Part shown: positions 56,974-63,918 of the stretch, piece after piece
How positions within the stretch are numbered: the first letter of the stretch is position 1
How the letters are laid out: every line of letters begins with the position of its first letter
Origin: a virus
Virus record (IMG/VR): IMGVR_UViG_3300035698_017294
Span: 1-64,000 of that record
Reading direction: 5' to 3' (one strand)
Length of the DNA: 64,000 nucleotides
Notes under the pieces: model-generated
Seen by the model: the letters and a program-made list of their open reading frames with translations, nothing else
Told to the model about the DNA's origin: nothing
Database searches by the model: none
Position numbers and translations under genes: made by a program

Positions 56974-57623
56974 TTATTAAAGGGCCTTTCGTATTTTTCA
57001 TGCCCGGGCATTCCTCCCCACTTTCTAATGTAATACGTTTGACTACGTTGAAAATAAACTTGCAGTTCAGGCGTTTTTTCTAATGTTTGGGAAACTAACT
57101 TAACTTCGGGTGATAACTCATCTACCAATAAGCACCATTTATCTGGAGCTCCAAGATTACATCGATACATAATATCATTGTCTTCATACCAAGCTGGCCA
57201 AATGATTTCGTCTGCATATTTTCCAGGTGCATATTCTAAGAATTCTGCTCCTTTTCGATTTAGCGCCCATGCAGCAAATCCGCTCGTAGCTCGCATAAAC
57301 CAGTACGGAGTGGTCTTTAGATAATTTTTAATTATCTCTATTTGGCCCTGCCCATATCTTATGTCATCATTTAGTATTAGTAAAAAGTCTATTTCTTTTT
57401 CTTTGAAGCTTCGGTTAATTGCACGATTCCAGCTTTTTGCGACCCCTAGATTTTTTGGTTGCGTGTCAATGAATACTTTTGGGTGATCTACGTGTATACT
57501 TTGATTTCCGTTATCCACTATATGTATATACTCAAAATGCTCAGACTGTGGTAATAGCGTATCCAAGGATTGTTCTAGTAAATCTTTCCTGTTCAGAGTA
57601 GGTATTGTAATTGCTAATTTCAC
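56970..57623 (-). CDS. Glycosyltransferase family 2-like
   Basis: The product is 217 residues. AITIPTLNRKDLLEQS opens it and LLILNDDIRYG holds the metal-binding Asp pair. The domain is short and overlaps the actin-like gene by 4 bases. It probably transfers one sugar in the same glycan. Confidence 0.75.
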   Translation of the reverse strand: MKLAITIPTLNRKDLLEQSLDTLLPQSEHFEYIHIVDNGNQSIHVDHPKVFIDTQPKNLGVAKSWNRAINRSFKEKEIDFLLILNDDIRYGQGQIEIIKNYLKTTPYWFMRATSGFAAWALNRKGAEFLEYAPGKYADEIIWPAWYEDNDIMYRCNLGAPDKWCLLVDELSPEVKLVSQTLEKTPELQVYFQRSQTYYIRKWGGMPGHEKYERPFNK

Positions 57624-58627
57624 GTATCTTCCTCTATAACAGCCTCAGATAGCGCTCCAGCTGCTACGGCGTGTAGCGGGTCCGCGACTAACTCGATACT
57701 TTTAATGTTAATTGGGAAGTCCAGTTCATCGTAAATTCTTTTGAACACGTCAATAAATCCGTCTGCCATCGAAGTTCCACCACCACATACAATCTTTACA
57801 GGTGTCTTAAAATGTGGCATACCTTCGCTTGTATTGAACAGGTGTGCTATATGAGTTAGGATATTTTTGATCGCATGGGTATAGTAGCTGCGTATAGCCA
57901 GTTGCTCTCTGCCAGCGTCCGATAAATTCTTAGTTAAAGAAAAGTCGGGGTCTTCCTTTATAGAAGTAATCTGTGGTATTGGGGTAGCTGTATCACGCGC
58001 TGCTTGTTGATCAATCCAGTCGCCTGATTTTGTAACACTAAAGTCTAGGGCAGCGACACCACGATACATCACAGTAACGTTAGCCATGCCGGCTCCCCAA
58101 GATATGGCTATCCCAGTGTAATCTTCGTCAGCCAAGGAACCATAGGCTAGGGCATGAGCTTCTTTAACTGTCTTTGGTGTATAGCCCAGGGATGCTAAAA
58201 TAGCGTCAATTACATCTGTGTGATAATTTGTATGCGCGTCAGAATCAATAGGTTTGGAGGGTGTTACATAGATACAGGTTTCGTCCTCAATCTCAGGATC
58301 GCCGAGAATGGCAGCTATTACAGCTTTAATAATTGGAAGAGCGTCTTTTTCAGACGGATTAAGTAACCCCAAAGCCATTGGACGCCGTAGCTCAATGTTG
58401 CCAAAAATATTAGCATAATCGTAAGCACCATTGCCAATAACGTATACATTGTCCCCAATGCGTACATAATTTATCCTCATTCGAACTAGTTCGTTTTTTC
58501 GTTGTTCCCACTTCCCCAAATAAACGAAAGCATTTCGTTCTGATGAAAACGTAGTTGTGTTCTTTTTACCTTTGGTTCGTCTAGCACCGACTATATTGCC
58601 GGTGCCAACATCAATTCCTACTGGCAT
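57620..58627 (-). CDS. Actin-like ATPase (ParM/MreB-related)
   Basis: The product is 335 residues. It has the phosphate-1 motif VGIDVGTGNIVGA, phosphate-2 region IAISWGAGMANVTV and adenosine motif IVCGGGTSMADGF of the actin fold. Bacterial relatives form dynamic filaments that move plasmids or position cell structures. In phage it could place DNA or the replication site. PRTRC systems also include an actin-like protein (protein D), a possible link to the E1/JAB pair. It is ATGA-coupled to a GT gene. Confidence 0.85.
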   Translation of the reverse strand: MPVGIDVGTGNIVGARRTKGKKNTTTFSSERNAFVYLGKWEQRKNELVRMRINYVRIGDNVYVIGNGAYDYANIFGNIELRRPMALGLLNPSEKDALPIIKAVIAAILGDPEIEDETCIYVTPSKPIDSDAHTNYHTDVIDAILASLGYTPKTVKEAHALAYGSLADEDYTGIAISWGAGMANVTVMYRGVAALDFSVTKSGDWIDQQAARDTATPIPQITSIKEDPDFSLTKNLSDAGREQLAIRSYYTHAIKNILTHIAHLFNTSEGMPHFKTPVKIVCGGGTSMADGFIDVFKRIYDELDFPINIKSIELVADPLHAVAAGALSEAVIEEDT

Positions 58628-58900
58628 TTATTTCTCCTCCGTATCAACACTGATGCGGCTTTCTACTGTTTCTATATCTGGCACACCGTAGCCGCCGACC
58701 AGGTCTCTTGAATCAATTGTTCGTACACCGTGTTTATCGCCCGGCTTCGTTGCCTTGTTGCTAACGTAACTGTTTTTGCGTGTACTAATTTCAATTAATC
58801 CCGATAGTAGATTCTGCAGCATTCTTTCATTATTCCGCATCGTCCCCAATACCTGCCAAGCACAGTACGCTATAGCTATGAGAAGGATTTCAGTAATCAT
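58628..58900 (-). CDS. Small single-span membrane protein
   Basis: The product is 90 residues. An N-terminal hydrophobic segment (residues 2-20, ITEILLIAIAYCAWQVLG) is followed by a hydrophilic, charged tail. It ends directly before the actin-like gene start, with 0-1 bases between. It could anchor the filament protein to the membrane, an inference from position only. Confidence 0.6.
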   Translation of the reverse strand: MITEILLIAIAYCAWQVLGTMRNNERMLQNLLSGLIEISTRKNSYVSNKATKPGDKHGVRTIDSRDLVGGYGVPDIETVESRISVDTEEK

Positions 58901-59696
58901 TGATTACATCCTTTATTTTGTCCCACTTATTGTCGAAGTTATCGAAGCATGCGTGGAATGTGTTTTCTTTGTTTTGGCCCCAAGACCACTGATCAGAAAT
59001 ACCTGTATCAAACCCATGCCGCTTTTCAGTTTCTGCGTCGTATAGCAGAATTTGCGGCTTGTCCATATGCCAAGCAAGTGCATTGATAGCGCTATGTGAG
59101 CACACTACACCGCAAGCCCCTTCTATGAGAGATGCTGTTTCTGGCACCGTAAGCTTATCTATTAGATTGTGCACTCGAGGGTATTGGCAAAACTCTTGCT
59201 CTATGCGCTCGGCTTTATGCCCATCAATGCTTGTATAGTTTTTACCAACTATAACACAGTGATAATCTGTGGTGTCTAGTATGTGGTCAATTATTTTGGT
59301 GGTTATTGAAATAGGAATGTGTCGTTTTGTATCAGTGCCTGTAGTTGAAAAGACGACATACTTCTTGTTACCAAGAAATCCGAAATCCGTTGGGCCTGGC
59401 ACATACCAAATAATAGGTCTGCGGAGGCTAGCGGGTAGATAGGAGAGCCGCTTCCACGGAATTCCTGCCTTGTCCCAAGCTGCTGCAATATCTTCTTGTT
59501 TTTGAAAGCCGACATTGACTACGGTAAGCTGGTCTCTTTTAGGATGCCATTCAAATATTTCTTTTGCCGATGGGTTGTGGCACATGAGGGCGACATAGAC
59601 GTGCACATTAGGTTCTAAGTGGGCGAGGTTGCAGTATTGGGTACCACTATACATGTTATTGATCATGTCGCCTAGGCCGCCGCCCCAGGCTATCAT
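58890..59696 (-). CDS. GT9/heptosyltransferase-like glycosyltransferase
   Basis: The product is 268 residues from the ATG at 59696. The upstream in-frame ATG at 59714 would lie at the predicted transcription start. GT-B features: IAWGGGLGDMINN at the start, YVVFSTTGTDTKRHIP for the linker, and the late segment ETASLIEGACGVVCSHSAINALAWHMDKP, which matches the donor-site helix of ADP-heptose transferases. It overlaps the small membrane gene by 11 bases. Confidence 0.7.
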   Translation of the reverse strand: MIAWGGGLGDMINNMYSGTQYCNLAHLEPNVHVYVALMCHNPSAKEIFEWHPKRDQLTVVNVGFQKQEDIAAAWDKAGIPWKRLSYLPASLRRPIIWYVPGPTDFGFLGNKKYVVFSTTGTDTKRHIPISITTKIIDHILDTTDYHCVIVGKNYTSIDGHKAERIEQEFCQYPRVHNLIDKLTVPETASLIEGACGVVCSHSAINALAWHMDKPQILLYDAETEKRHGFDTGISDQWSWGQNKENTFHACFDNFDNKWDKIKDVINDY

Positions 59697-59721
59697 ATGT
59701 TCTCTCTTTTCCATAAACTTA

Positions 59722-59749
59722 GTATAGCGAATTACTCAACTTTGTCAAG
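59722..59749 (-). promoter_or_regulatory. Promoter on the - strand, TATACT class
   Basis: Reading on the - strand: TTGACA (59749-59744), a 16-base spacer and TATACT (59727-59722). It lies inside the end of the gene at 59732 and drives the GT9-like gene and the following sugar operon. Confidence 0.85.
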
Positions 59750-59929
59750 TACTTTAACCTCGACAAGTTCAAAACTCGCTTCTCCTATCATTATGTTTTT
59801 TGGTAAGATAGACCTTAACCTCTTAGGGTTGGGATTCTCGCAAGTGTAGATATATTTATCCAACCAAGTTCGGGGATCGTTGTGGTCGAATTCAGGACTA
59901 ATGTTTCTGTATATTACTTCACACTTCAT
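59732..59929 (-). CDS. Small unknown protein
   Basis: The product is 65 residues (MKCEVIYRNISPEFDHNDPRT...), with a strand-helix-strand look and no membrane segment. It overlaps ThyX by 4 bases, and its 3' end contains the next promoter. No family is recognised. Confidence 0.55.
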   Translation of the reverse strand: MKCEVIYRNISPEFDHNDPRTWLDKYIYTCENPNPKRLRSILPKNIMIGEASFELVEVKVLDKVE

Positions 59930-60549
59930 TGGTCACTCCTCGTGAATAAACATTGTAGATCTTCTGGTATCACGTCATACATCATGTTAGCAAGGAGATA
60001 AAAAGGGGTAAATACAGTAGGGACAAGTCGCAGATCAAAGAGATGTTGCAAGCTAACCATGTTGAACTGATATAGGCCCGTAGTGAGCCAGCTTTCGGGG
60101 AGCGCATGTTTTAATTCCTCAATTTTTTCTTTTTTACTTAACTTATCCATGAGTACTATACGTCTTACTTTACTAGCAAATTCGCTAGCTAGATCGTCAA
60201 TAAATACTGATGGATAGAGATTTTGTTTCACGATATCTCGTACTTCAAAGAAAGGCCTCTTACCCTCTTCCAATAATCTACCAAATGTATATCTGGTGGA
60301 CTTAACTGAAGGTGACACAGCAATTCTATGTCGCGATATCTCTTGTAATACATTTCGCGGAAAGTCGATTAACCTAAAAGTCAGATGCCACTTTTCTCCT
60401 ACACTAGTATGATGATACTGGTGTACTACTTTTTTAATATACTCAATATCTACATTATCTGGATCTATTTTATATTCTAAATTGTAACACGTACGCGCTG
60501 ACTCCTCTACCAGAGCCAGCCCAGAGTGTTCTCGTAATACAACTTTCAT
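59926..60549 (-). CDS. thyX: Flavin-dependent thymidylate synthase ThyX
   Basis: The product is 207 residues. HHTSVGEK and SRHRIAVSPSVKSTRY match the ThyX signature, the second as RHR-x8-S-x-RY, one residue longer than the usual RHR-x7-S. The final part is helical with LQHLFDLR. It makes dTMP from dUMP using methylene-tetrahydrofolate, FAD and NADPH. It acts with dUTPase and dNMP kinase in dTTP supply. The start overlaps the neighbouring stop. Confidence 0.85.
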   Translation of the reverse strand: MKVVLREHSGLALVEESARTCYNLEYKIDPDNVDIEYIKKVVHQYHHTSVGEKWHLTFRLIDFPRNVLQEISRHRIAVSPSVKSTRYTFGRLLEEGKRPFFEVRDIVKQNLYPSVFIDDLASEFASKVRRIVLMDKLSKKEKIEELKHALPESWLTTGLYQFNMVSLQHLFDLRLVPTVFTPFYLLANMMYDVIPEDLQCLFTRSDQ

Positions 60550-60770
60550 TTAGCTTTTCCAACGTTTATGTTTCTAGGCTGAGGGCGATTTAGGTCACGC
60601 TGTAGCACAAGTTTTAATCGTTGCCCTGTCTCACGAAAGGCGCGGAACTTATAAGGCTCCTGACCAGATTGAGTTTCGTTGTGACTACGCATACCGGCAA
60701 TCAACTCATCAGTTTTCTTTAAGAAGGTTACAGCCAATGCACGCATGGCGTTGATTTTACTTAGCTCCAT
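60546..60770 (-). CDS. Small basic unknown protein
   Basis: The product is 74 residues, helical and Arg-rich (KFRAFRETGQRLKLVLQRDL). It overlaps both neighbours. No family is recognised; an RNA- or DNA-associated role is possible from the charge. Confidence 0.5.
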   Translation of the reverse strand: MELSKINAMRALAVTFLKKTDELIAGMRSHNETQSGQEPYKFRAFRETGQRLKLVLQRDLNRPQPRNINVGKAK

Positions 60771-61083
60771 TTACATCTCCGGTACCGTTAGGATTAGGAT
60801 TGAACTGTATCACGTTGCCAGTACTGTTGGGATCAACATCTTGCGGGGCCAAGGTCTTAATAGTATCGTCCTCTGGTGGGGCATCCATCTTTTCTTTTAC
60901 TTGTTCCATGAATTCAGCAAAACCCTCTTCCATCTTGGCCTTGACTTCTTTTTGCTTTTCTTCATCCCATTTGAACTCATCGGTAAGTACGGACATCATA
61001 ACGCCGACTTGGATTTGCAGCATACGAATATCCATTGTTAGATTGGACACCATAGCGGTAAGCTGCATGTTGTTAAACATCAT
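60757..61083 (-). CDS. Small helical protein
   Basis: The product is 108 residues. Helices at residues 5-75 with a coiled-coil look (FKWDEEKQKEVKAKMEEGFA) and a Pro/Asn-rich C-terminal end (STGNVIQFNPNPNGTG). No membrane segment. It lies directly downstream of tRNA-Cys. No family is recognised. Confidence 0.55.
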   Translation of the reverse strand: MMFNNMQLTAMVSNLTMDIRMLQIQVGVMMSVLTDEFKWDEEKQKEVKAKMEEGFAEFMEQVKEKMDAPPEDDTIKTLAPQDVDPNSTGNVIQFNPNPNGTGDVNGAK

Positions 61084-61129
61084 ATTTTCTTTTCCTTTAT
61101 CTATAATTTGGGTGTATAATAAGCTAAAA

Positions 61130-61204
61130 AGCAGCGGGAGGGATTCGAACCCATCGTCCCCGGCTTTGCAGGCCGGTGCATGAACCAGACTCTACCACCG
61201 CTGC
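61130..61204 (-). tRNA. tRNA-Cys (GCA)
   Basis: Cloverleaf on the - strand: acceptor GCAGCGG/CCGCTGC, anticodon stem CCGGC/GCCGG with loop CTGCAAA (anticodon GCA), and a T loop with TTCGAAT. The discriminator base is U, as expected for Cys. No CCA is encoded. Confidence 0.88.
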
Positions 61205-61212
61205 ACTGTGGG

Positions 61213-61359
61213 TTAATCGTTTTTCTTTTCTTCTTTACTCGAATGCTTGTCGCACAAAGTAACATGGATTACGTCGGAATACTCTCCATAGCCGTCACTT
61301 ACTTTCACTTTACAACCACACTTAGCATCTCGACCATTTACAAATGTAAGTTTTTCCAT
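61213..61359 (-). CDS. Small Cys/His protein, possible zinc ribbon
   Basis: A 48-residue ORF starting MEKLTFVNGRDAKCGCKVKV, with CGC at 14-16 and C36/H39 as possible zinc ligands; the tail is Lys/Glu-rich. GAAAGG lies upstream of the ATG. It lies between two tRNAs. Short length keeps confidence moderate. Confidence 0.5.
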   Translation of the reverse strand: MEKLTFVNGRDAKCGCKVKVSDGYGEYSDVIHVTLCDKHSSKEEKKND

Positions 61360-61398
61360 GTGAACGAATACCTTTCTGTTCCCTATTTCATTTATATA

Positions 61399-61661
61399 TC
61401 AATCTGGGTCAGGCCCAATATCTATTATGGGTATTTCAAATATTTGTGAATACTCTTGATCTGCATGTCTCCAGGATTTTTGGTTACCATCTTTATCACA
61501 TGGTACCTTGCAGGCTCGACTAATACAAAAATTGTGCTTGTCGGCAGTAATAAATTCGCCAAAGTGTCCAGAAACTCCTACCGGTAAATCGTCTGGAATA
61601 CTCTCTAATAGCTTTTTTAAATCTCTTACGGTAAAATATTTTGGATAGGTTTTTTTGGCAT
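61399..61661 (-). CDS. Small protein likely made by -1 frameshift at A7
   Basis: The ATG at 61661 follows GGAGAG, but its frame stops after 11 codons. The run of seven A at 61656-61650 forms a slippery A-AAA-AAA in the correct frame. A -1 shift there opens an 87-residue protein (MPKKTYPKYF..., ending DIGPDPD). The downstream frame contains VGVSGHFGEFI and a Cys pair (CISRACKVPC). A sequencing or assembly error in the homopolymer, or a pseudogene, is an alternative. Confidence 0.55.
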
Positions 61662-61680
61662 AATCTCTCCTTTAATTAAG

Positions 61681-61755
61681 GGCCCCCGACCGGATTTGAA
61701 CCGGCAAAAATCCTGGGCCACGGCCAGGCGCTTTAACCTATTAAGCTTCGAGGGC
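61681..61755 (-). tRNA. tRNA-His (GTG)
   Basis: Acceptor GCCCTCG/CGGGGGC, anticodon stem CCTGG/CCAGG with loop CCGTGGC (anticodon GTG), T loop TTCAAAT. The discriminator is C, as in His tRNAs. Position 33 is C rather than U, unusual. Confidence 0.75.
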
Positions 61756-61757
61756 AG

Positions 61758-61828
61758 TGGGAAATAAGGGTAACGATCCCCTGTTTAATGGATGTAAGCC
61801 ATTTGTTCTACCTTTGAACTAATTTCCC
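61758..61828 (-). tRNA. tRNA-Val (TAC)
   Basis: Acceptor GGGAAAT/ATTTCCC, D stem GTTC/GAAC, anticodon stem AATGG/CCATT with loop CTTACAT (anticodon TAC), discriminator A. The T loop is slightly degenerate. The upstream HNH gene runs into its first 10 bases. Confidence 0.78.
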
Positions 61829-62436
61829 TGGTAATAATTTTTCATATGAAAGTATCTAATCGAGTTGTGATTTAAAGACCCATAGTTTTCTGTGAGTGAG
61901 TGGCAGTTTGGGCAAATGTATTCTAAGTTTTCTTCCTTATTATTTAGGCAATTACCATCAATGTGGTTTATGTGTAAGGGGATCTTATGGGTTTTAGGGT
62001 TTATTTTAGACCAACCGCATTTTTCACATTTTCCATTACTACGTTTTCGCAGATAGGCGCGTATATGTTCTGAAATCCCAAACTTGCCTTTGATTCCAGT
62101 TACTGTACCTGCTTTCCATTTTTTGATATAAGTTTTGTACCTATATTCGAGATCACATGTTTGGCAACAATATTTTCGTTGGTTCCCAGTTAGTAGTTTA
62201 TTGCAATTTAAACACTGGTGTAGCTTTACTGCTCGACATTCTGTGCATCTTGTTTTATGGTTGGCTCTTATATTAGCCTCGAATGTTTTGTTACAGGTTG
62301 GGCAGGTACTCGTCTTTGTGCGAATATCATTTTTCGGATTGAATTTGCGGCGAGAATTGTTATATTTAGCTGCGCATGCACTACAGCAAAACTTTTTATT
62401 ATATGTTGAACGTCCACAGCGTTTACATTTATTCAT
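61819..62436 (-). CDS. Free-standing HNH homing endonuclease with zinc ribbons
   Basis: The product is 205 residues from the ATG at 62436, chosen because of AAGG upstream and the promoter at 62462; a longer frame to 62643 would cross that promoter and a tRNA-like sequence. Multiple C-x2-C ribbons open it (CKRCGRS, CCSACAAK, CPTCNK, CTECRA, CLNCNK). The HNH core is HINHIDGNCLNN and LEYICPNCHSLTENYGSLNHN. Its stop codon lies in the tRNA-Val gene. It is probably a mobile gene inserted among the tRNAs. Confidence 0.85.
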   Translation of the reverse strand: MNKCKRCGRSTYNKKFCCSACAAKYNNSRRKFNPKNDIRTKTSTCPTCNKTFEANIRANHKTRCTECRAVKLHQCLNCNKLLTGNQRKYCCQTCDLEYRYKTYIKKWKAGTVTGIKGKFGISEHIRAYLRKRSNGKCEKCGWSKINPKTHKIPLHINHIDGNCLNNKEENLEYICPNCHSLTENYGSLNHNSIRYFHMKNYYQGN

Positions 62437-62504
62437 TTCGAACCTTATTAACTTTATTATAAATATACGAAATATCCAAGTAAAGTCAATAGGTTCGAAA
62501 TGAA
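62432..62504. repeat. 14-bp inverted repeat flanking the HNH promoter
   Basis: TTCATTTCGAACCT at 62432-62445 and AGGTTCGAAATGAA at 62491-62504 are perfectly complementary. They bracket the promoter; the first arm contains the start codon and ribosome site of the HNH gene. Confidence 0.7.
62462..62489 (-). promoter_or_regulatory. Promoter of the HNH gene
   Basis: On the - strand TTGACT (62489-62484), a 16-base spacer and TATATT (62467-62462). It belongs to the phage promoter family but with TATATT. Confidence 0.7.
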
Positions 62505-62513
62505 ATAATAAAG

Positions 62514-62589
62514 CATGACCCAAGGGCATTGAACCCTCCACATGACAGGTTTCACGCCTGCCATCGCCGACCCAGGAACATGGGGCCAT
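62514..62589 (-). tRNA. tRNA-like gene, anticodon uncertain (TGA by position)
   Basis: Acceptor ATGGCCC/GGGTCAT (one G-U), T arm GAGGG TTCAATG CCCTT. The anticodon stem GCAGG/CCTGT has loop CGTGAAA, where position 33 is G, not U. A short variable region argues against a normal Ser tRNA, and the D arm is weak. It may be degenerate or a tRNA mimic. Confidence 0.45.
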
Positions 62590-62594
62590 ATGAA

Positions 62595-62675
62595 AAACCG
62601 TAGAGCCGTTATACGTACAATGAGGGCAGACCCGTAGGCCCACCCGTGGGGTTTGCGCCCACTACTCTACGGTTT
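62595..62675 (-). ncRNA. Candidate three-way-junction structured RNA
   Basis: On the - strand an 11-bp closing stem AAACCGTAGAG/CTCTACGGTTT encloses two hairpins. One is GTGGG/CCCAC with a 7-base loop. The other is a 9-bp stem GGGTGGGCC/GGTCTGCCC (with G-U pairs) and a TACG tetraloop closed by C-G (UNCG type). A T run follows the closing stem. It is about 81 bases, between the 83-residue gene and the tRNA-like gene; its 5' arm overlaps the 83-residue gene stop. No T loop or anticodon is present, so it is not an ordinary tRNA. Confidence 0.6.
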
Positions 62676-62918
62676 AATTCGATATTGTGTGTCACGGTAC
62701 CTCTTCCAGTTGCGGAACGGTACGCGTACTCTTGAAAAGTTGCATCCCCACACAGAGCGGGTTTTAGAATCATAGTGAGATACATCTTTACAAACAATGT
62801 CGCAAGCTTCTTGAAAACTATCTGCCAGCGCACAGCCTTCGTAGTGGGCACATGCCTCATTACCAGTTGCAATGTAACCTTCTGACCAAACTGCATAGTG
62901 TCTTTTTTCGTCACTCAT
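62667..62918 (-). CDS. Small unknown protein with C-terminal basic patch
   Basis: The product is 83 residues. MSDEKRHYAVWSEGYIATGNE opens it and VRVPFRNWKRYRDTQYRIKP ends it, with several Cys/His in between (CAHYEGCALAD). It overlaps the metallophosphatase stop by 4 bases. The overlapping frame 62609-62914 is rejected as a shadow. No family is recognised. Confidence 0.6.
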   Translation of the reverse strand: MSDEKRHYAVWSEGYIATGNEACAHYEGCALADSFQEACDIVCKDVSHYDSKTRSVWGCNFSRVRVPFRNWKRYRDTQYRIKP

Positions 62919-63430
62919 AATTTATCTCCGTTGTTGGGCCTTTCGGACATTATAACTGTTAACTCTTCAAGACTTATAGGACTGTAGTCGTTATTATCGA
63001 CTCCGACGTCCCACGATTTTCCAATCGGCGGTAAACTAGAATGGCTATGTCCGTAGATGTGCCACGAATTCCTATGTGATTGATTCCATACGCGCATGGC
63101 ATAGTGACACATCGTAAGTCTCACTCGGCTATCAAGTTGAATTTCAACCAGTGGTGATACAAATTTAAACAGGTGTTTAACGTTTAGTGCAGGTTTATCA
63201 TGGTTCCCTGAAATAAGAACTATGTCACCGTTCAATTGGTGAATAAATGGGGCAGCCGGACTAAAAGAAAAGTCACCGAGGTGGTATACTAAATCCCCAT
63301 GCTTAACTTTCTTATTCCAGTTTTCGACTAGAGATTTGTTCATGTGGTGTGCGTTATCAAAGGGTCGCTGGCAAAATTTAATAATATTGGCATGACCGAA
63401 GTGTGTATCGGCTGTGAAAAATAGATTCAT
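62915..63430 (-). CDS. Calcineurin-like metallophosphoesterase
   Basis: The product is 171 residues from the ATG at 63430, which overlaps the upstream stop (ATGA). Metal motifs are complete: TADTHFGH, HLGDFSF, LISGNHDKP and a C-terminal GHSHSS. The family hydrolyses phosphoesters with two metals. It resembles phage and bacterial YfcE-type enzymes. An inactive relative lies at 34167. Substrate unknown. Confidence 0.85.
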   Translation of the reverse strand: MNLFFTADTHFGHANIIKFCQRPFDNAHHMNKSLVENWNKKVKHGDLVYHLGDFSFSPAAPFIHQLNGDIVLISGNHDKPALNVKHLFKFVSPLVEIQLDSRVRLTMCHYAMRVWNQSHRNSWHIYGHSHSSLPPIGKSWDVGVDNNDYSPISLEELTVIMSERPNNGDKL

Positions 63431-63810
63431 TTTGCTATTACACATTTCTGCCAAGCGAATGGGAAGTCGGTTACTCTGGCCGCACCGAGGTTATCAGCTA
63501 GAATTTCTAACATCCATTGCCGTCCTTTTGGGTTTATGCTATGTAGGACCACAACACCGGGGAATATAATTGGGCCTAACTCTTCTGCTATATACCTAGC
63601 TACATCACTACCAGTTCCTGCGGCTCCCGCTTCTAGCATTTCTTGCCCGCCCAGATCGTGATCTAAAAAGACGACATCAAATTTTGGGTTTAGTTTTAAT
63701 AGTTCAATTGCTCTATCTGCTGTACGTACGAAGTGGATATTCTCTGGAAAGTAATTATCTACGAATTGAGCTATTCTTTCTGCGTTGTCTTCTAAAATTA
63801 ATATTCTCAT
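63427..63810 (-). CDS. cREC-type receiver-like protein
   Basis: The product is 127 residues. It has receiver-fold features (MRILILEDN, VVFLDHDLGG, VVVLHSINPKG) and the residue pattern of cREC domains, proposed to process cyclic phosphates, rather than classic two-component receivers. No DNA-binding domain is attached. It is ATGA-coupled to the metallophosphoesterase. In phages such proteins could act on nucleotide end phosphates or second messengers; this is inference. Confidence 0.6.
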   Translation of the reverse strand: MRILILEDNAERIAQFVDNYFPENIHFVRTADRAIELLKLNPKFDVVFLDHDLGGQEMLEAGAAGTGSDVARYIAEELGPIIFPGVVVLHSINPKGRQWMLEILADNLGAARVTDFPFAWQKCVIAK

Positions 63811-63837
63811 TTTTCCCCTTTTAACTTAAATAAAAAA

Positions 63838-63909
63838 AGCACCCGGAGAGACTCGAACTCTCGTCACCTGGGTGGAAGCCAGGGTCCTTAACCGCTAGGA
63901 TACGGGTGC
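63838..63909 (-). tRNA. tRNA-Gly (TCC)
   Basis: Acceptor GCACCCG/CGGGTGC, anticodon stem CCTGG/CCAGG with loop CTTCCAC (anticodon TCC), T loop TTCGAGT. Discriminator U, no CCA encoded. Confidence 0.9.
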
Positions 63910-63918
63910 ATTAGCTGT

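Noticed and set aside
62437-62643. N-terminal extension of the HNH gene
   Set aside because: It would cross a promoter, an inverted repeat and a tRNA-like gene; the ATG at 62436 has its own ribosome site.
62609-62914. 101-residue ORF on the - strand overlapping the 83-residue gene
   Set aside because: It runs through the structured RNA and lacks the ATGA coupling that the 83-residue frame has.
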